Shown here: piece after piece, positions 19,954 through 28,622 of the stretch | Numbering within the stretch: position 1 is the stretch's first letter | How the letters are laid out: each line of letters starts with the position of its first letter | Position numbers and translations under genes: made by a program | Assembly (NCBI RefSeq): GCF_011302915.1 | Contig: NZ_CP049872.1 | Location: 1-64,000 of the forward strand | Source: Thermomonas sp. HDW16 | Lineage (GTDB): Bacteria > Pseudomonadota > Gammaproteobacteria > Xanthomonadales > Xanthomonadaceae | Length of the DNA: 64,000 nucleotides | Reading direction: 5' to 3' | Notes under the pieces: model-generated | The model's database searches: none | Told to the model about the DNA's origin: nothing | Seen by the model: the letters and a program-made list of their open reading frames with translations, nothing else

Positions 19954-20922
19954 TCAACGTGTCGGCGTCGATGCGGCGACCAGATCCTTCACGGCATCGG
20001 CGACCTGTTGCGGCCGCTCCATCAGCGACATGTGCCCGCATTCGTCCAGCAATACTTTTCGTGCCTGCGGAATGCGTTGCGCGTACAGATCGAGCGCACT
20101 CGAGTCGATCACCACGTCCTGCCTGCACCATAGCAGCAATGCCGGCTGGCGAATGCGGGTGGCTTCCTCGCCCGGCAGCAGTGCTTCGTCGCTGCGGCCG
20201 ATCCGCTCCAGCACCGCCTGTTCGAAGGCCGCGTCGCGCTTGCGCATGGCGATCAGGCCGCGCGAGGCCGGCCACGGAATCCACGGCTTGGCGGCTTGGC
20301 GGTGGAACACGGTGTCGATGTAGCGCTGCAGCGAGGCCGCATCGTCGACGCCGAACGGATTCTTGCCGGCCAGCACGTCAAGGCCGAACTGGTTGTCCTT
20401 GAAGCGCACGCCGGCGGCATTGAGCAAGCCGACCTTCGCCACCAGTTCCGGGTGCCGCGCCGCCACCAGCGCGGCGATGCCGCCGCCCATCGAATGGCCC
20501 AGCAACACCACCGGCTTGTTCGGCGACATCTTGCGGATGAAATCGGCCACGCGTTCGCTTTGCGCGACGAAGCCGTAATCCGTATCCGCCTTGCGTTCGC
20601 TTTCGCCCCAACCCGGCAGATCCGGGATCAGTAACCGGTAGCGGCCGCGCAACTGGTCGGCGAGCGGGTACCAGTTTTCCTTGCTGCCGGTGAAACCATG
20701 GATCATGACGATGGTCGGCGCCCCGCGCGGCGCCCCATTGGCCACCGAGTAGGTCCAGCGATGGCCTGAGGCGCTGACTTCGCCTTCCGCCAGACCCGCA
20801 TTCAACCGTTGCCGCTCGAACTGCGCGCGCACCAGCAGGTAGGGATCGTAGGCGACGCCCAAGCCAACACCCACCACCGCAGCCACCAAGGTGGCTGCTG
20901 CAACCTTGGCACGCGATGCCAT
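19954..20922 (-). CDS. Alpha/beta hydrolase with N-terminal membrane anchor
   Basis: A 322-residue alpha/beta-fold hydrolase, probably an esterase or lipase. The first 25 residues (MASRAKVAAATLVAAVVGVGLGV) form an uncleaved anchor or signal, so the enzyme should face the periplasm. The oxyanion region is MIHGFTGSKENW, the nucleophile elbow is GHSMGGG, the acid is likely the Asp in LLWCRQDVVID, and the base is the His in DECGHMSLMERP. The fold resembles lipase LipA of Psychrobacter/Moraxella type and many annotated alpha/beta hydrolases; the substrate is unknown. It begins 3 nt after the M1 peptidase stop, so the two are probably co-transcribed. Confidence 0.87.
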   Translation of the reverse strand: MASRAKVAAATLVAAVVGVGLGVAYDPYLLVRAQFERQRLNAGLAEGEVSASGHRWTYSVANGAPRGAPTIVMIHGFTGSKENWYPLADQLRGRYRLLIPDLPGWGESERKADTDYGFVAQSERVADFIRKMSPNKPVVLLGHSMGGGIAALVAARHPELVAKVGLLNAAGVRFKDNQFGLDVLAGKNPFGVDDAASLQRYIDTVFHRQAAKPWIPWPASRGLIAMRKRDAAFEQAVLERIGRSDEALLPGEEATRIRQPALLLWCRQDVVIDSSALDLYAQRIPQARKVLLDECGHMSLMERPQQVADAVKDLVAASTPTR

Positions 20923-20925
20923 TGC

Positions 20926-22914
20926 TTACTTGGTCGCCGCGGGGGCGGCCGGCTCGCCTTCCGGCGCGGGCGCCGGTACCGGATCGGCCGCCGGCTTCGC
21001 GTTGGCGATCACGTCCTGCACGGAGCCCGTGGTGATCGGGTGGTAACCCGGCTTCGCCTTCGCGAACACCTGCTGGGCGAAGGCCAAGCCGCCCTGGGTT
21101 GCGACCAGCGCCTTGTAGGTTGGCATGATCAGCTTGCGACGGCCCACTCGCTCCAGGAACTTGCCCATCTCCGCGCGCGCATCGGCATAACCGCTGCGTT
21201 CGGCCAGCGGATACCAGCGCATCGCGATCTCGCCATTGGGCGTGCCGGTGAACTTGTAAGCCTCGTCGAGCTGCTTGAGTTGTTCCGGCTTCAGCGTGTC
21301 CGGCATGCCTTCCAGGAAATGCACCCATTCCTGGGTGGTCCAGGCGCCGGTGATCGCCTTGTTCGGCAACTGGTTGCTGCCCTGCCAGGCGATGCGCGCG
21401 GCATCCACGGTGCTGAACTTGCCGGATTCCACGACCGGTGCATCGGCGGGGATGCCAGGTTCGTACAACCATGCGTCGACCTCCTGCATCGTCACCTTGC
21501 CCGGGTTCTTGTCGATCAGGTTCTTCTGCAGGTAGTCGCGGAACTGGGTGGTGGTGATGCTCTGGAACGAGAAGTGGTCGAAGTAGCCCTTCAGCCACGG
21601 ATCGAACACCTCGCGCCCGAAGCGCTTCTCCAGAAACTGCAGGAACCACGCGCCCTTGGTGTAGACGGTGGCGCTGGAGGAATTGTCCGGATCGGCCAGG
21701 TCGCCCGGCTTCAGCGACAGGCGCTGCAGCTTCGGATCGAGCTCCTTGAACTCGTCCTTCAGGGCATCGCGGTCGATCACTTCCTCCATCTCGGCGACGT
21801 CCTTGCCGTACAGGGCCTCGGTGATGCGGCCCTGCACGTAGGTGGTGGTGCCTTCGTTGAGCCAGGCGTCCTTGTCGGTGGCGAAGGTCACCAAGTTGCC
21901 GGACCAGCTATGCGCCAGCTCGTGCGCGACCAGCGACACCAGCGACTTGTCGCCGACGATCACGGTGGGCGTGGCGAAGGTCAGGCGCGGGTTTTCCATG
22001 CCGCCGTACGGGAACGACGGCGGCAGCACCAGCAGGTCGTAGCGGCCCCAGCGGTACGGGCCGTACAGGCTTTCCGCGGTGTCGATCATCTTTTCGGTAT
22101 CGGCGAACTCGCTGGTGGCCTTGTCCACCATCGCAGGCTCCGCCCACACGCCGCTGCGGTCGCTGATCGGCTTGAACACCAGGTCGCCGGCGGCGATGGC
22201 GAGCAGGTAGGACGGGATCTTCTGCGGCATCTTGAAGCTGTAGTCGCCATCGCGCGCCGCGGCCGGATCGTTGTCCGCGCTCATCAGCACCATCGCGTCC
22301 TTCGGCGCGGTGACGTGCGCGCTGTAGGTGAAGCGGATCTGCGGCGTGTCCTGCAACGGCACCCACGAACGTGCGTGGATCTGCTGGGACTGGCTGAACA
22401 TGAAGGGCGTCTTCTTGCCTTCGGTCATCGACGGTTCCAGCCACTGCAGGCCGGACGCCTCCGGCGACGTCGCGTAGGTCACGCGCACCTGCGCGGGATG
22501 CTCCGGCGCCTCGATGGTCAACTTGCTGCCCAGAATCGGATCCTTGCCGGCCAACTCGAACTTGAGCTCCTGCCATTGGCCCTCGGGGGTCAAGCCCTCG
22601 GCCTTCTGGATGCTGATGTCACGGGTATCCAGCACCAGCTGGCTAGCGTTCTTGTCGAGCCAGTCCAGCGTGTAGGTGGCGGTGCCGCTGATCGTCTTCT
22701 TGGCGAAATCGACCGCCAGATCCAGCGCCAGATCGGTGGTGCGCACCTTGTCCGGCTCGGCATAGGAATGTTCGTCGACGACCTTCTCCGCCGCAGGCGC
22801 AGGTTGTGCCACCGGCGTGGCCGCTGCCGGTTGCGGGCTGGGACTGCGCTCGCAACCGGTGGCAACGAGGCCAAGGGCGGCGGCGATCGAGACGGAGAGC
22901 AGCAACTGGCGCAT
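20926..22914 (-). CDS. M1-family aminopeptidase lipoprotein (leukotriene A4 hydrolase-like)
   Basis: A zinc aminopeptidase of family M1, predicted to be exported and lipid-anchored. ATG 22914 gives MRQLLLSVSIAAALGLVATGC, a lipoprotein signal; the frame's 39 extra upstream residues are rejected. The protein is 662 residues. The substrate-binding GGMENP motif precedes the zinc site HELAHSW and the third ligand in WLNEGTTTYV, 19 residues further on (HExxH-x18-E). The C-terminal third is the helical domain of leukotriene-A4-hydrolase-like aminopeptidases and ends in an Ala/Pro-rich tail. It heads a unit with the alpha/beta hydrolase gene and is divergent from the DUF5916 gene across 237 nt. Confidence 0.92.
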   Translation of the reverse strand: MRQLLLSVSIAAALGLVATGCERSPSPQPAAATPVAQPAPAAEKVVDEHSYAEPDKVRTTDLALDLAVDFAKKTISGTATYTLDWLDKNASQLVLDTRDISIQKAEGLTPEGQWQELKFELAGKDPILGSKLTIEAPEHPAQVRVTYATSPEASGLQWLEPSMTEGKKTPFMFSQSQQIHARSWVPLQDTPQIRFTYSAHVTAPKDAMVLMSADNDPAAARDGDYSFKMPQKIPSYLLAIAAGDLVFKPISDRSGVWAEPAMVDKATSEFADTEKMIDTAESLYGPYRWGRYDLLVLPPSFPYGGMENPRLTFATPTVIVGDKSLVSLVAHELAHSWSGNLVTFATDKDAWLNEGTTTYVQGRITEALYGKDVAEMEEVIDRDALKDEFKELDPKLQRLSLKPGDLADPDNSSSATVYTKGAWFLQFLEKRFGREVFDPWLKGYFDHFSFQSITTTQFRDYLQKNLIDKNPGKVTMQEVDAWLYEPGIPADAPVVESGKFSTVDAARIAWQGSNQLPNKAITGAWTTQEWVHFLEGMPDTLKPEQLKQLDEAYKFTGTPNGEIAMRWYPLAERSGYADARAEMGKFLERVGRRKLIMPTYKALVATQGGLAFAQQVFAKAKPGYHPITTGSVQDVIANAKPAADPVPAPAPEGEPAAPAATK

Positions 22915-23151
22915 CGGATTCGACCTGCTTGCGGAAAACCCCGAGTTTAGCGCCACCCACGGATGCCCGCCGCATGTGCGTTCGTGACCTTCGTCAACCC
23001 TACTTGCGGCACTGCGGGGCCGGCTGCGCATGCGTCATCGTTCGCGCGGCTTGCCTGGCATGTGTCGATGACCCTGCCATTGGTCATGTCAACCCGCCTG
23101 CTCGCGCACGCATCCATCGTTCATACACCAACGCCTCACGGAGAGAGACGC

Positions 23152-25416
23152 TTGAAATCGCCTGACCTGAAGTCGCACGCACTCACCGCCGCATTGCTGC
23201 TGTGCGCGCCCTTCGCCCATGCACAACAGGCGACCGCGCCGACGGAGACCGCGACGTATGTCCCCGGCGGCCGCATCCCGCAGTTGCAGGGCGAGATCGC
23301 CATCGACGGAAAACTGGACGATGCCGCCTGGCAGAACGCGCTGGTGCAGGAGATCGCCTACGACATCCAGCCCGGCGACAACACCCCGGCGCCGGTGAGG
23401 ACCACGGTGCGCATCGGCTATACCGCCGATGCGATCTACTTCGCCTTCCATGCGATGGATTCGGATCCATCCGCGATCCGCGCCCACCTGCGCGATCGCG
23501 ACGCCGCGTTCAACGACGACTGGGTCGGCGTGTTCATGGACACCTTCAACGACAACCGCCGCGGCTACGAACTGATCGTCAATCCGCTGGGCGTGCAGGC
23601 CGACCTGCTGCGCGACGAGGCAAATACCAACAACCAGGAAGACCCCAGCTGGGACGGCCTGTGGGAAAGCGCCGGCCAGCTCACCGCAGAGGGCTACGAC
23701 GTCGAGATCCGCGTGCCCTTCTCCACCCTGCGCTTCCCGCGCGGCGGCGGCGACCAGAAGTGGGGCCTCTCGCTGTTCCGCAACTACCCGCGCGACAAGC
23801 GCCACCAGCTGACCAGCCACAAGGTGCCGCGCGATTCCAACTGCTTCCAGTGCGAATGGGGCAAGTACGAGGGCATGGCCGGCGCGCAGCAGGGCCGCAA
23901 CCTGGAAGTCGTGCCGTTCCTGACGATGGGCAAGCCGCAGTATCGCGATGCCGCCGGCGAATCCTGGAAGAGCGGCGACAGCTCGATCGAGCCCGGCGTG
24001 GACGTGAGCTGGGCGCCGTCGCCGGCGATGACCTTGAACGCCACGCTGAATCCGGATTTCTCGCAGGTCGAGACCGACCAGCTGCAACTCGACATCAACA
24101 ACAGCTTCGCCCTGTTCTACCAGGAGAAGCGGCCGTTCTTCCTGGAAGGCGCTGACTATTTCACCAGCCAGTTCGACGTGCTGTACACGCGGCAGATCGC
24201 CGATCCCGATTTCGGCGCGCGTATCACCGGCCGCACCGGCAGCGGCGCCTATGGCGCGTTCGTCGCCCGCGATGCCAGCACGCTGGTGCTGGTGCCGGGC
24301 GTGCAGGGTTCCGGCTTCGAGCAACTCGACCAGAAGGCGAACGTGGCGGTTGGTCGTTATCGCCATGACTTCAACACGCACTTCAGCGTCGGCGCGATCG
24401 GCACCTTCCGCGAGGGCGATGCGTACTCGAACAACGTGGCCGGCCTCGATGCACGCTGGCAGCAGGGCGCGCATACCGCCACCGCGCAATTCCTGCACAG
24501 CCAGTCCGAATACCCGGACGACATCGTCGCCGCCTACGCCGGCGAGCTCGGCAACGACGCCACGCCGTCGGGCAATGCATGGCGGACGGAGTACAACTTC
24601 AGCAACCGCAACTGGGGCTTCAACCTGCAGCACGAAGACATCGATCCGGGTTTCCGCGCCGACCTTGGCTTCATCGGCATGGTGGGCTACGACAAGTCGC
24701 TGGTCGGTGGCGAGCATTCCTGGTACCGCGACGGTGCGGCCTTCAACAAGATCAACGTGTATGCGGACTGGGACATCACCCACCGCTACGACGGCCAATT
24801 GCTGGAGCGCGAGTTCGAAGCGCAGGTCAGCGTGCAAGGACCGATGCAGAGCAACGTGCGCCTGCACGGCATGACCCGCGTGGCGTACTGGAACGGCAGG
24901 CTGTTCGACGAGCATTACGCCGACATCAACGCCAATTTCCGCCCGAACGGCAGCCTGCAACTCGGCGCCTACCTGCAGGCGGGCACGATGATCGACCGTG
25001 GTGCCGACAAGACCGGCCGGCGCACGATGCTGGAAGTGTCCGGCAACGCCAACATCGGTCGCGGCTTGGCGCTGGACTGGGACATCATCCGCCAGCAGAT
25101 GAAGCGCGACGGCGGCACCGCCTTCACCGCCACCGTGGTCAACACCGGCGGCAGCTGGCAGTTCGATCCGCACCAGCGCCTGCGCCTGACCCTGCAGGGC
25201 AGCGAGGTGGAACGCAACCAGGCGCTGTACGTTGGCACCGTCAACGAAACCGCACGCGACTGGGCCGCGCAGGTAGTGTATTCGTACAAGATCAACCCGC
25301 GCACCGCACTGTATGCCGGCGCGTCCTACGGCGCCTTCATGGACGACGACAATCCGGATCTGTTCGGCAACACCCGCAGCGTGTTCCTGAAGCTGAGCTA
25401 CGGCTGGCAGCCGTAA
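23152..25416 (+). CDS. DUF5916 / CBM9-like outer-membrane protein
   Basis: A large exported protein with an N-terminal carbohydrate-binding-module-9-like beta-sandwich and a C-terminal DUF5916 beta-barrel-like region. I chose TTG 23152 because GGAGAGAG lies just upstream and the product then starts with a signal peptide (LKSPDLKSHALTAALLLCAPFAHAQQ). The longer frame from 22963 lacks signal character. The mature part begins with IPQLQGEIAIDGKLDDAAWQNA, the usual CBM9-like opening (about residues 40-200). DUF5916 features follow: NPDFSQVETDQLQLDINNSF and FYQEKRPFFLEGADYF. Aromatic beta-strand repeats run to the final SVFLKLSYGWQP. Function in this family is unknown. Confidence 0.87.
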   Translation: MKSPDLKSHALTAALLLCAPFAHAQQATAPTETATYVPGGRIPQLQGEIAIDGKLDDAAWQNALVQEIAYDIQPGDNTPAPVRTTVRIGYTADAIYFAFHAMDSDPSAIRAHLRDRDAAFNDDWVGVFMDTFNDNRRGYELIVNPLGVQADLLRDEANTNNQEDPSWDGLWESAGQLTAEGYDVEIRVPFSTLRFPRGGGDQKWGLSLFRNYPRDKRHQLTSHKVPRDSNCFQCEWGKYEGMAGAQQGRNLEVVPFLTMGKPQYRDAAGESWKSGDSSIEPGVDVSWAPSPAMTLNATLNPDFSQVETDQLQLDINNSFALFYQEKRPFFLEGADYFTSQFDVLYTRQIADPDFGARITGRTGSGAYGAFVARDASTLVLVPGVQGSGFEQLDQKANVAVGRYRHDFNTHFSVGAIGTFREGDAYSNNVAGLDARWQQGAHTATAQFLHSQSEYPDDIVAAYAGELGNDATPSGNAWRTEYNFSNRNWGFNLQHEDIDPGFRADLGFIGMVGYDKSLVGGEHSWYRDGAAFNKINVYADWDITHRYDGQLLEREFEAQVSVQGPMQSNVRLHGMTRVAYWNGRLFDEHYADINANFRPNGSLQLGAYLQAGTMIDRGADKTGRRTMLEVSGNANIGRGLALDWDIIRQQMKRDGGTAFTATVVNTGGSWQFDPHQRLRLTLQGSEVERNQALYVGTVNETARDWAAQVVYSYKINPRTALYAGASYGAFMDDDNPDLFGNTRSVFLKLSYGWQP

Positions 25417-25434
25417 TTTCTGCAGCGAAAAGCC

Positions 25435-25484
25435 AAAAGGGGGCGGAGGGGATCAAACGCGTTTGATCCCCTCCGCCCCCTTTT
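25435..25484. terminator. Perfect 50-bp palindrome, bidirectional terminator
   Basis: Two 25-nt arms match perfectly, centred between 25459 and 25460. The left arm begins AAAAGGGGGCGGAGGGG and the right arm ends CCCCTCCGCCCCCTTTT. A very GC-rich stem flanked by A4 and T4 tracts fits a factor-independent terminator in either direction. It lies exactly between the convergent DUF5916 gene and the small membrane-protein gene, and no other structure in this gap could do the job. Confidence 0.9.
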
Positions 25485-25486
25485 CG

Positions 25487-25678
25487 CTAGATCACACCGC
25501 GTTTTTTCTCGAACAGCAGGTAGGAGATGGCGACGATTGCGCCCACCACCAGCGACGGCAACCAACCAAACGGGCTGATCCACTTCACCAACCCGGCCAC
25601 GATCAAACCCAGGATGACGAACTGCGAATAACGCCAGGGACTCTCGCGGAAACTGCGCAGCGGCTTGTCGTCAGCCAT
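25487..25678 (-). CDS. Small two-helix membrane protein
   Basis: A 63-residue protein with two hydrophobic segments (about 18-33 and 39-55) joined by a short loop with a SPFGWLP turn, and charged ends (MADDKPLRSFRESPWR and FEKKRGVI). No domain is recognised. It starts 4 nt downstream of the ubiE stop on the same strand and is probably co-transcribed with ubiE. It is easily missed because of its size. The single compact frame, the terminator behind it and the operon spacing support it as a real gene. Confidence 0.72.
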   Translation of the reverse strand: MADDKPLRSFRESPWRYSQFVILGLIVAGLVKWISPFGWLPSLVVGAIVAISYLLFEKKRGVI

Positions 25679-25682
25679 CGCC

Positions 25683-26453
25683 TCAGACCTTGTAGCCGGT
25701 GTGGATGGCGACGATGCCGCCGCTCAGGTTCTTGTAGTCGCAGCGCGCGAAGCCCGCCGCTTCCATCATCGCCTTGAGCTCCGCCTGCGGCGGATGCTTG
25801 CGGATCGACTCCGCGAGGTACTGGTAGCTATTCGAGTCGCCGGCGAACAGCTTGCCCAACGCCGGCAGCACCTTGAACGAATGGAAGTCATAGATCGGCT
25901 TGAACCAGTCGGCGGTGACTTCTGAGAACTCCAGCACCCGCGCCTGCCCGCCGGGCTTGAGCACGCGGAACATCTCGCGCAGGCCCGCATCCTTGTCGGT
26001 GACGTTGCGCAGGCCGAAGGCGATCGTGACCAGATCGAAGCTGGCATCCGGGAACGGCAGGGTTTCCGCGTTGCACTGTACGTACTCGAACCCGCGCACG
26101 TTGCCGCGGTCGGTCATGCGGTCGCGGCCGACGCGCAGCATCTCGCCATTGATGTCGCCGAGCACCAGTTCACCGGCATCGCCCACCCGCTCCTTCAGCA
26201 GGGCGGCGATGTCGCCAGTCCCGCCGGCCAGGTCGAGCACGCGGTCGCCCTTGCGCACCTGCGCGGTGGACACGAAGTAGCGCTTCCACACGCGATGGAT
26301 GCCGAGCGACATCGCATCGTTCATCAGGTCGTACTTGCCGGCTACCGAGGAAAACACCTCGCCCACCAACTTCTGCTTGTCTGCCACCGGCACGTCGCGG
26401 AAGCCGAAATGGGTGGTGCCCTTGCCGGGGATGTCGTTCGTGGATTCGCTCAT
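25683..26453 (-). CDS. ubiE: Ubiquinone/menaquinone C-methyltransferase UbiE
   Basis: A SAM-dependent C-methyltransferase of quinone synthesis, methylating 2-octaprenyl-6-methoxy-benzoquinol (and demethylmenaquinol in species that make menaquinone). The 256 residues start with THFGFRDVPVADKQKLVGEVF and VAGKYDLMNDAMSLGIHRVWKR, a UbiE hallmark. SAM-binding motif I is VLDLAGGTGDIAALL, and the later VTIAFGLRNVTDKD motif and C-terminal GGIVAIHTGYK are also diagnostic. It lies 35 nt downstream of hslU. Confidence 0.97.
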   Translation of the reverse strand: MSESTNDIPGKGTTHFGFRDVPVADKQKLVGEVFSSVAGKYDLMNDAMSLGIHRVWKRYFVSTAQVRKGDRVLDLAGGTGDIAALLKERVGDAGELVLGDINGEMLRVGRDRMTDRGNVRGFEYVQCNAETLPFPDASFDLVTIAFGLRNVTDKDAGLREMFRVLKPGGQARVLEFSEVTADWFKPIYDFHSFKVLPALGKLFAGDSNSYQYLAESIRKHPPQAELKAMMEAAGFARCDYKNLSGGIVAIHTGYKV

Positions 26454-26488
26454 GCGGGGATTATCGCAGAGCGGCCGGCCCGCAGCCG

Positions 26489-27880
26489 CTACAGGATGTA
26501 GCGACTCAAATCCGGATCCTGCGCCAACTCGCCCAGCTGCGCATCCACGTAGGCACGGTCGATGACCAGCGTGCCGCCCTTGTCCGGCGCCTCGAAACTC
26601 AGGGTTTCCAGCAAACGCTCCAGCACGGTGTGCAGGCGGCGCGCGCCGATGTTCTCCTGGCGCTCGTTGACGTGCGCGGCGATTTCGGCCAACCGCTCCA
26701 CCGCTTCCGGCGCGAAGCTCAAGGTCATGCCTTCGGTGTGCATCAACTCGACGTACTGCTTGGTCAGCGCAGCCTTGGGTTCGGTGAGGATGCGCACGAA
26801 GTCGTCCTTGCCCAGCGCGCCAAGTTCCACCCGGATCGGGAAGCGGCCCTGCATTTCCGGGATCAGGTCGGACGGCTTCGCCAGGTGGAAGGCACCCGAC
26901 GCGATGAACAGGATGTGGTCGGTCTTCACCGCGCCGTACTTGGTGCTGACCGTGCTGCCTTCGACCAGCGGCAGCAAGTCGCGTTGCACGCCTTCGCGGC
27001 TGACATCGGCACCCATGCCTTCGCTGCGCTTGGCGACCTTGTCGATCTCGTCGATGAAGACGATGCCGTGCTGCTCGCAGGCCTCGATCGCGGCTTCGCG
27101 GATCTCGTCCTCGTTGACCAGCTTGCCGGCCTCTTCTTCGATCAGCTGCGGACGCGCGGCCTTGATGCTCATCGTCTTCTTGTGGGTCTTGCCGCCGGAC
27201 AACTGGCCGAACACCTGGCGCAGCTGCTGGCCCATCTCTTCCATGCCAGGCGGCGTCATGATGTCCACGCCGACATTCATCGCAAGATCGAGCTCGATCT
27301 CGCGCTCGTCCAGTTCGCCGCTGCGCAACTGCTTGCGCAGTTTCTGCCGCGTGGCGGATTCCTGCGAGGACGGCTCCGCACCGATATCGACCGTGGTCGT
27401 CGCATTGGCGTTGAAGCCGAACGCTGGTGCAGCCTCGCGCTTGGGCAGCAAGGCATCGAGGATGCGATCTTCTGCACGCTCCTCGGCTTGCGTGCGCACG
27501 CGCTGCTTGGCCTGTTCGCGGTACAGCTTGACCGCGGTATCGGCCAGGTCACGGATGATCTGCTCCACATCCTTGCCGACGTAGCCGACTTCGGTGAAGC
27601 GGGTGGCCTCCACCTTCACGAACGGCGCATTCGCCAATGTCGCCAGGCGGCGCGCGATTTCGGTCTTGCCCACGCCAGTGGGGCCGATCATCAGGATGTT
27701 CTTCGGCATGACTTCATTGCGCAGCTCGGGCGCCAGCTGCGCGCGGCGCCAACGGTTGCGCAGAGCAATCGCCACCGCGCGCTTGGCCGCGTGCTGGCCG
27801 ATGATGTGGCGGTCAAGCTCGGCGACGATCTCGCGCGGGGTCATGTTGGTGGAGGTGTTGTCGATCTTCAGAGCGGTCAT
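26489..27880 (-). CDS. hslU: HslU ATPase subunit of the HslUV protease
   Basis: The AAA+ unfoldase that feeds substrates to the HslV peptidase. I start it at ATG 27880 ([19 protein letters not shown]), which has AAGGA about 8 nt upstream; the frame's earlier MAYQGSS start lies in the inverted repeat. The 463 residues show Walker [10 protein letters not shown], the GYVGKDVEQ pore loop, the HslU-specific intermediate domain (about residues 110-245), Walker B VFIDEIDK and a C-terminal tail ending DLSRYIL, which docks into HslV. The hslV gene is upstream, but unusually the two are separated by 123 nt containing a long hairpin. Confidence 0.97.
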   Translation of the reverse strand: MTALKIDNTSTNMTPREIVAELDRHIIGQHAAKRAVAIALRNRWRRAQLAPELRNEVMPKNILMIGPTGVGKTEIARRLATLANAPFVKVEATRFTEVGYVGKDVEQIIRDLADTAVKLYREQAKQRVRTQAEERAEDRILDALLPKREAAPAFGFNANATTTVDIGAEPSSQESATRQKLRKQLRSGELDEREIELDLAMNVGVDIMTPPGMEEMGQQLRQVFGQLSGGKTHKKTMSIKAARPQLIEEEAGKLVNEDEIREAAIEACEQHGIVFIDEIDKVAKRSEGMGADVSREGVQRDLLPLVEGSTVSTKYGAVKTDHILFIASGAFHLAKPSDLIPEMQGRFPIRVELGALGKDDFVRILTEPKAALTKQYVELMHTEGMTLSFAPEAVERLAEIAAHVNERQENIGARRLHTVLERLLETLSFEAPDKGGTLVIDRAYVDAQLGELAQDPDLSRYIL

Positions 27881-27895
27881 GCTGGATCCTTGGTA

Positions 27896-27993
27896 GGCCA
27901 TGCCGGTGGGGCAGGCCCATCAACAAAGCGAGTATCGGGGAGTGCAAACGCAACTGGGTTTGCGTTGATGGGGCCTGCCCTGCCGGCATGGCC
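27896..27993. repeat. Long imperfect inverted repeat between hslV and hslU
   Basis: The left arm (27896-27924) and right arm (27964-27993) are near-perfect reverse complements over about 29-30 nt, with core GGCCATGCCGG...GGGCAGGCC...CCATCAAC. The 39-nt centre holds a nested inverted repeat (AACGCAA / TTGCGTT). Transcribed on the minus strand it would form a long cruciform-like hairpin inside the hslVU message. The symmetry and reading through false ORFs (AGRAGPINANP) suggest a mobile palindromic element or REP-like unit. No second copy occurs in this window. It may also tune the HslV:HslU ratio. Confidence 0.75.
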
Positions 27994-28003
27994 CGCGATA
28001 ACG

Positions 28004-28555
28004 TCAGAGCTGCTCGACCACGATGTTGCGATTGGTATAGATGCAGATGTCGCCGGCGATGTTGAGCGCCTCGGTAGCGACGGTCTTCGCATCCAGTTCG
28101 GTATGCGCCAGCAGCGCACGCGCGGCGGACAGCGCGTACATGCCGCCGGAACCGATCGCGATCAGCCCGTCTTCCGGCTCGATCACGTCGCCGGTGCCAC
28201 TGATGATCAGGCTGGTGTCGGCATCGGCCACCGCCAGCAGCGCTTCGAGCTTGCCGAAGCGGCGCTCGGTGCGCCAATCCTTGGCCATTTCCACCGCAGC
28301 GCGCTGCAACTGGCCGTACTTCTCCAGCTTGGCCTCGAACAATTCGAACAAGGTGAACGCATCCGCCGCCGCACCGGCGAAGCCGGCCAGCACGCGACCG
28401 TCCTTGCCAAGCCGGCGCACCTTGCGCGCGTTGGCCTTCATCACCGTGTGGCCAAGCGTGACCTGGCCATCGCCGGCGATCACCACCTGACCATTCCGGC
28501 GAACCGAAACTATCGTGGTGGCGTGGAAGACATTGGGATTCTGGCTGGGATCCAT
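28004..28555 (-). CDS. hslV: HslV peptidase subunit of the HslUV protease
   Basis: The threonine peptidase, a bacterial proteasome-beta homologue, forming double hexamers capped by HslU. ATG 28555 is preferred; GTG 28558 is directly before it, and GGAG sits 6 nt upstream of the ATG. The 183 residues begin [20 protein letters not shown], so the conserved catalytic Thr (first T of TTIVSVRR, residue 13) needs removal of a 12-residue propeptide. E. coli HslV only loses its Met. Other landmarks are [32 protein letters not shown] and [14 protein letters not shown]. Confidence 0.97.
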   Translation of the reverse strand: MDPSQNPNVFHATTIVSVRRNGQVVIAGDGQVTLGHTVMKANARKVRRLGKDGRVLAGFAGAAADAFTLFELFEAKLEKYGQLQRAAVEMAKDWRTERRFGKLEALLAVADADTSLIISGTGDVIEPEDGLIAIGSGGMYALSAARALLAHTELDAKTVATEALNIAGDICIYTNRNIVVEQL

Positions 28556-28582
28556 CACTTTCTCCGTTGGAACTGGTTATGT

Positions 28583-28597
28583 GGGGCCGTCGGCCCC
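28583..28597. promoter_or_regulatory. Short palindrome in the hslV / glycosyltransferase divergent gap
   Basis: GGGGCCG-T-CGGCCCC forms a 7-bp perfect inverted repeat around one T, in the 67-nt space between hslV and the first glycosyltransferase gene. It could be an operator, a transcript hairpin, or chance in GC-rich DNA. Nothing links it to a regulator. Confidence 0.3.
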
Positions 28598-28622
28598 GGC
28601 TTCAAGCGGGATTTCGCCACGC

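Noticed and set aside
23089..25173. 694-residue minus-strand ORF over the DUF5916 gene
   Set aside because: Antisense shadow; the plus-strand frame has signal peptide and family motifs.
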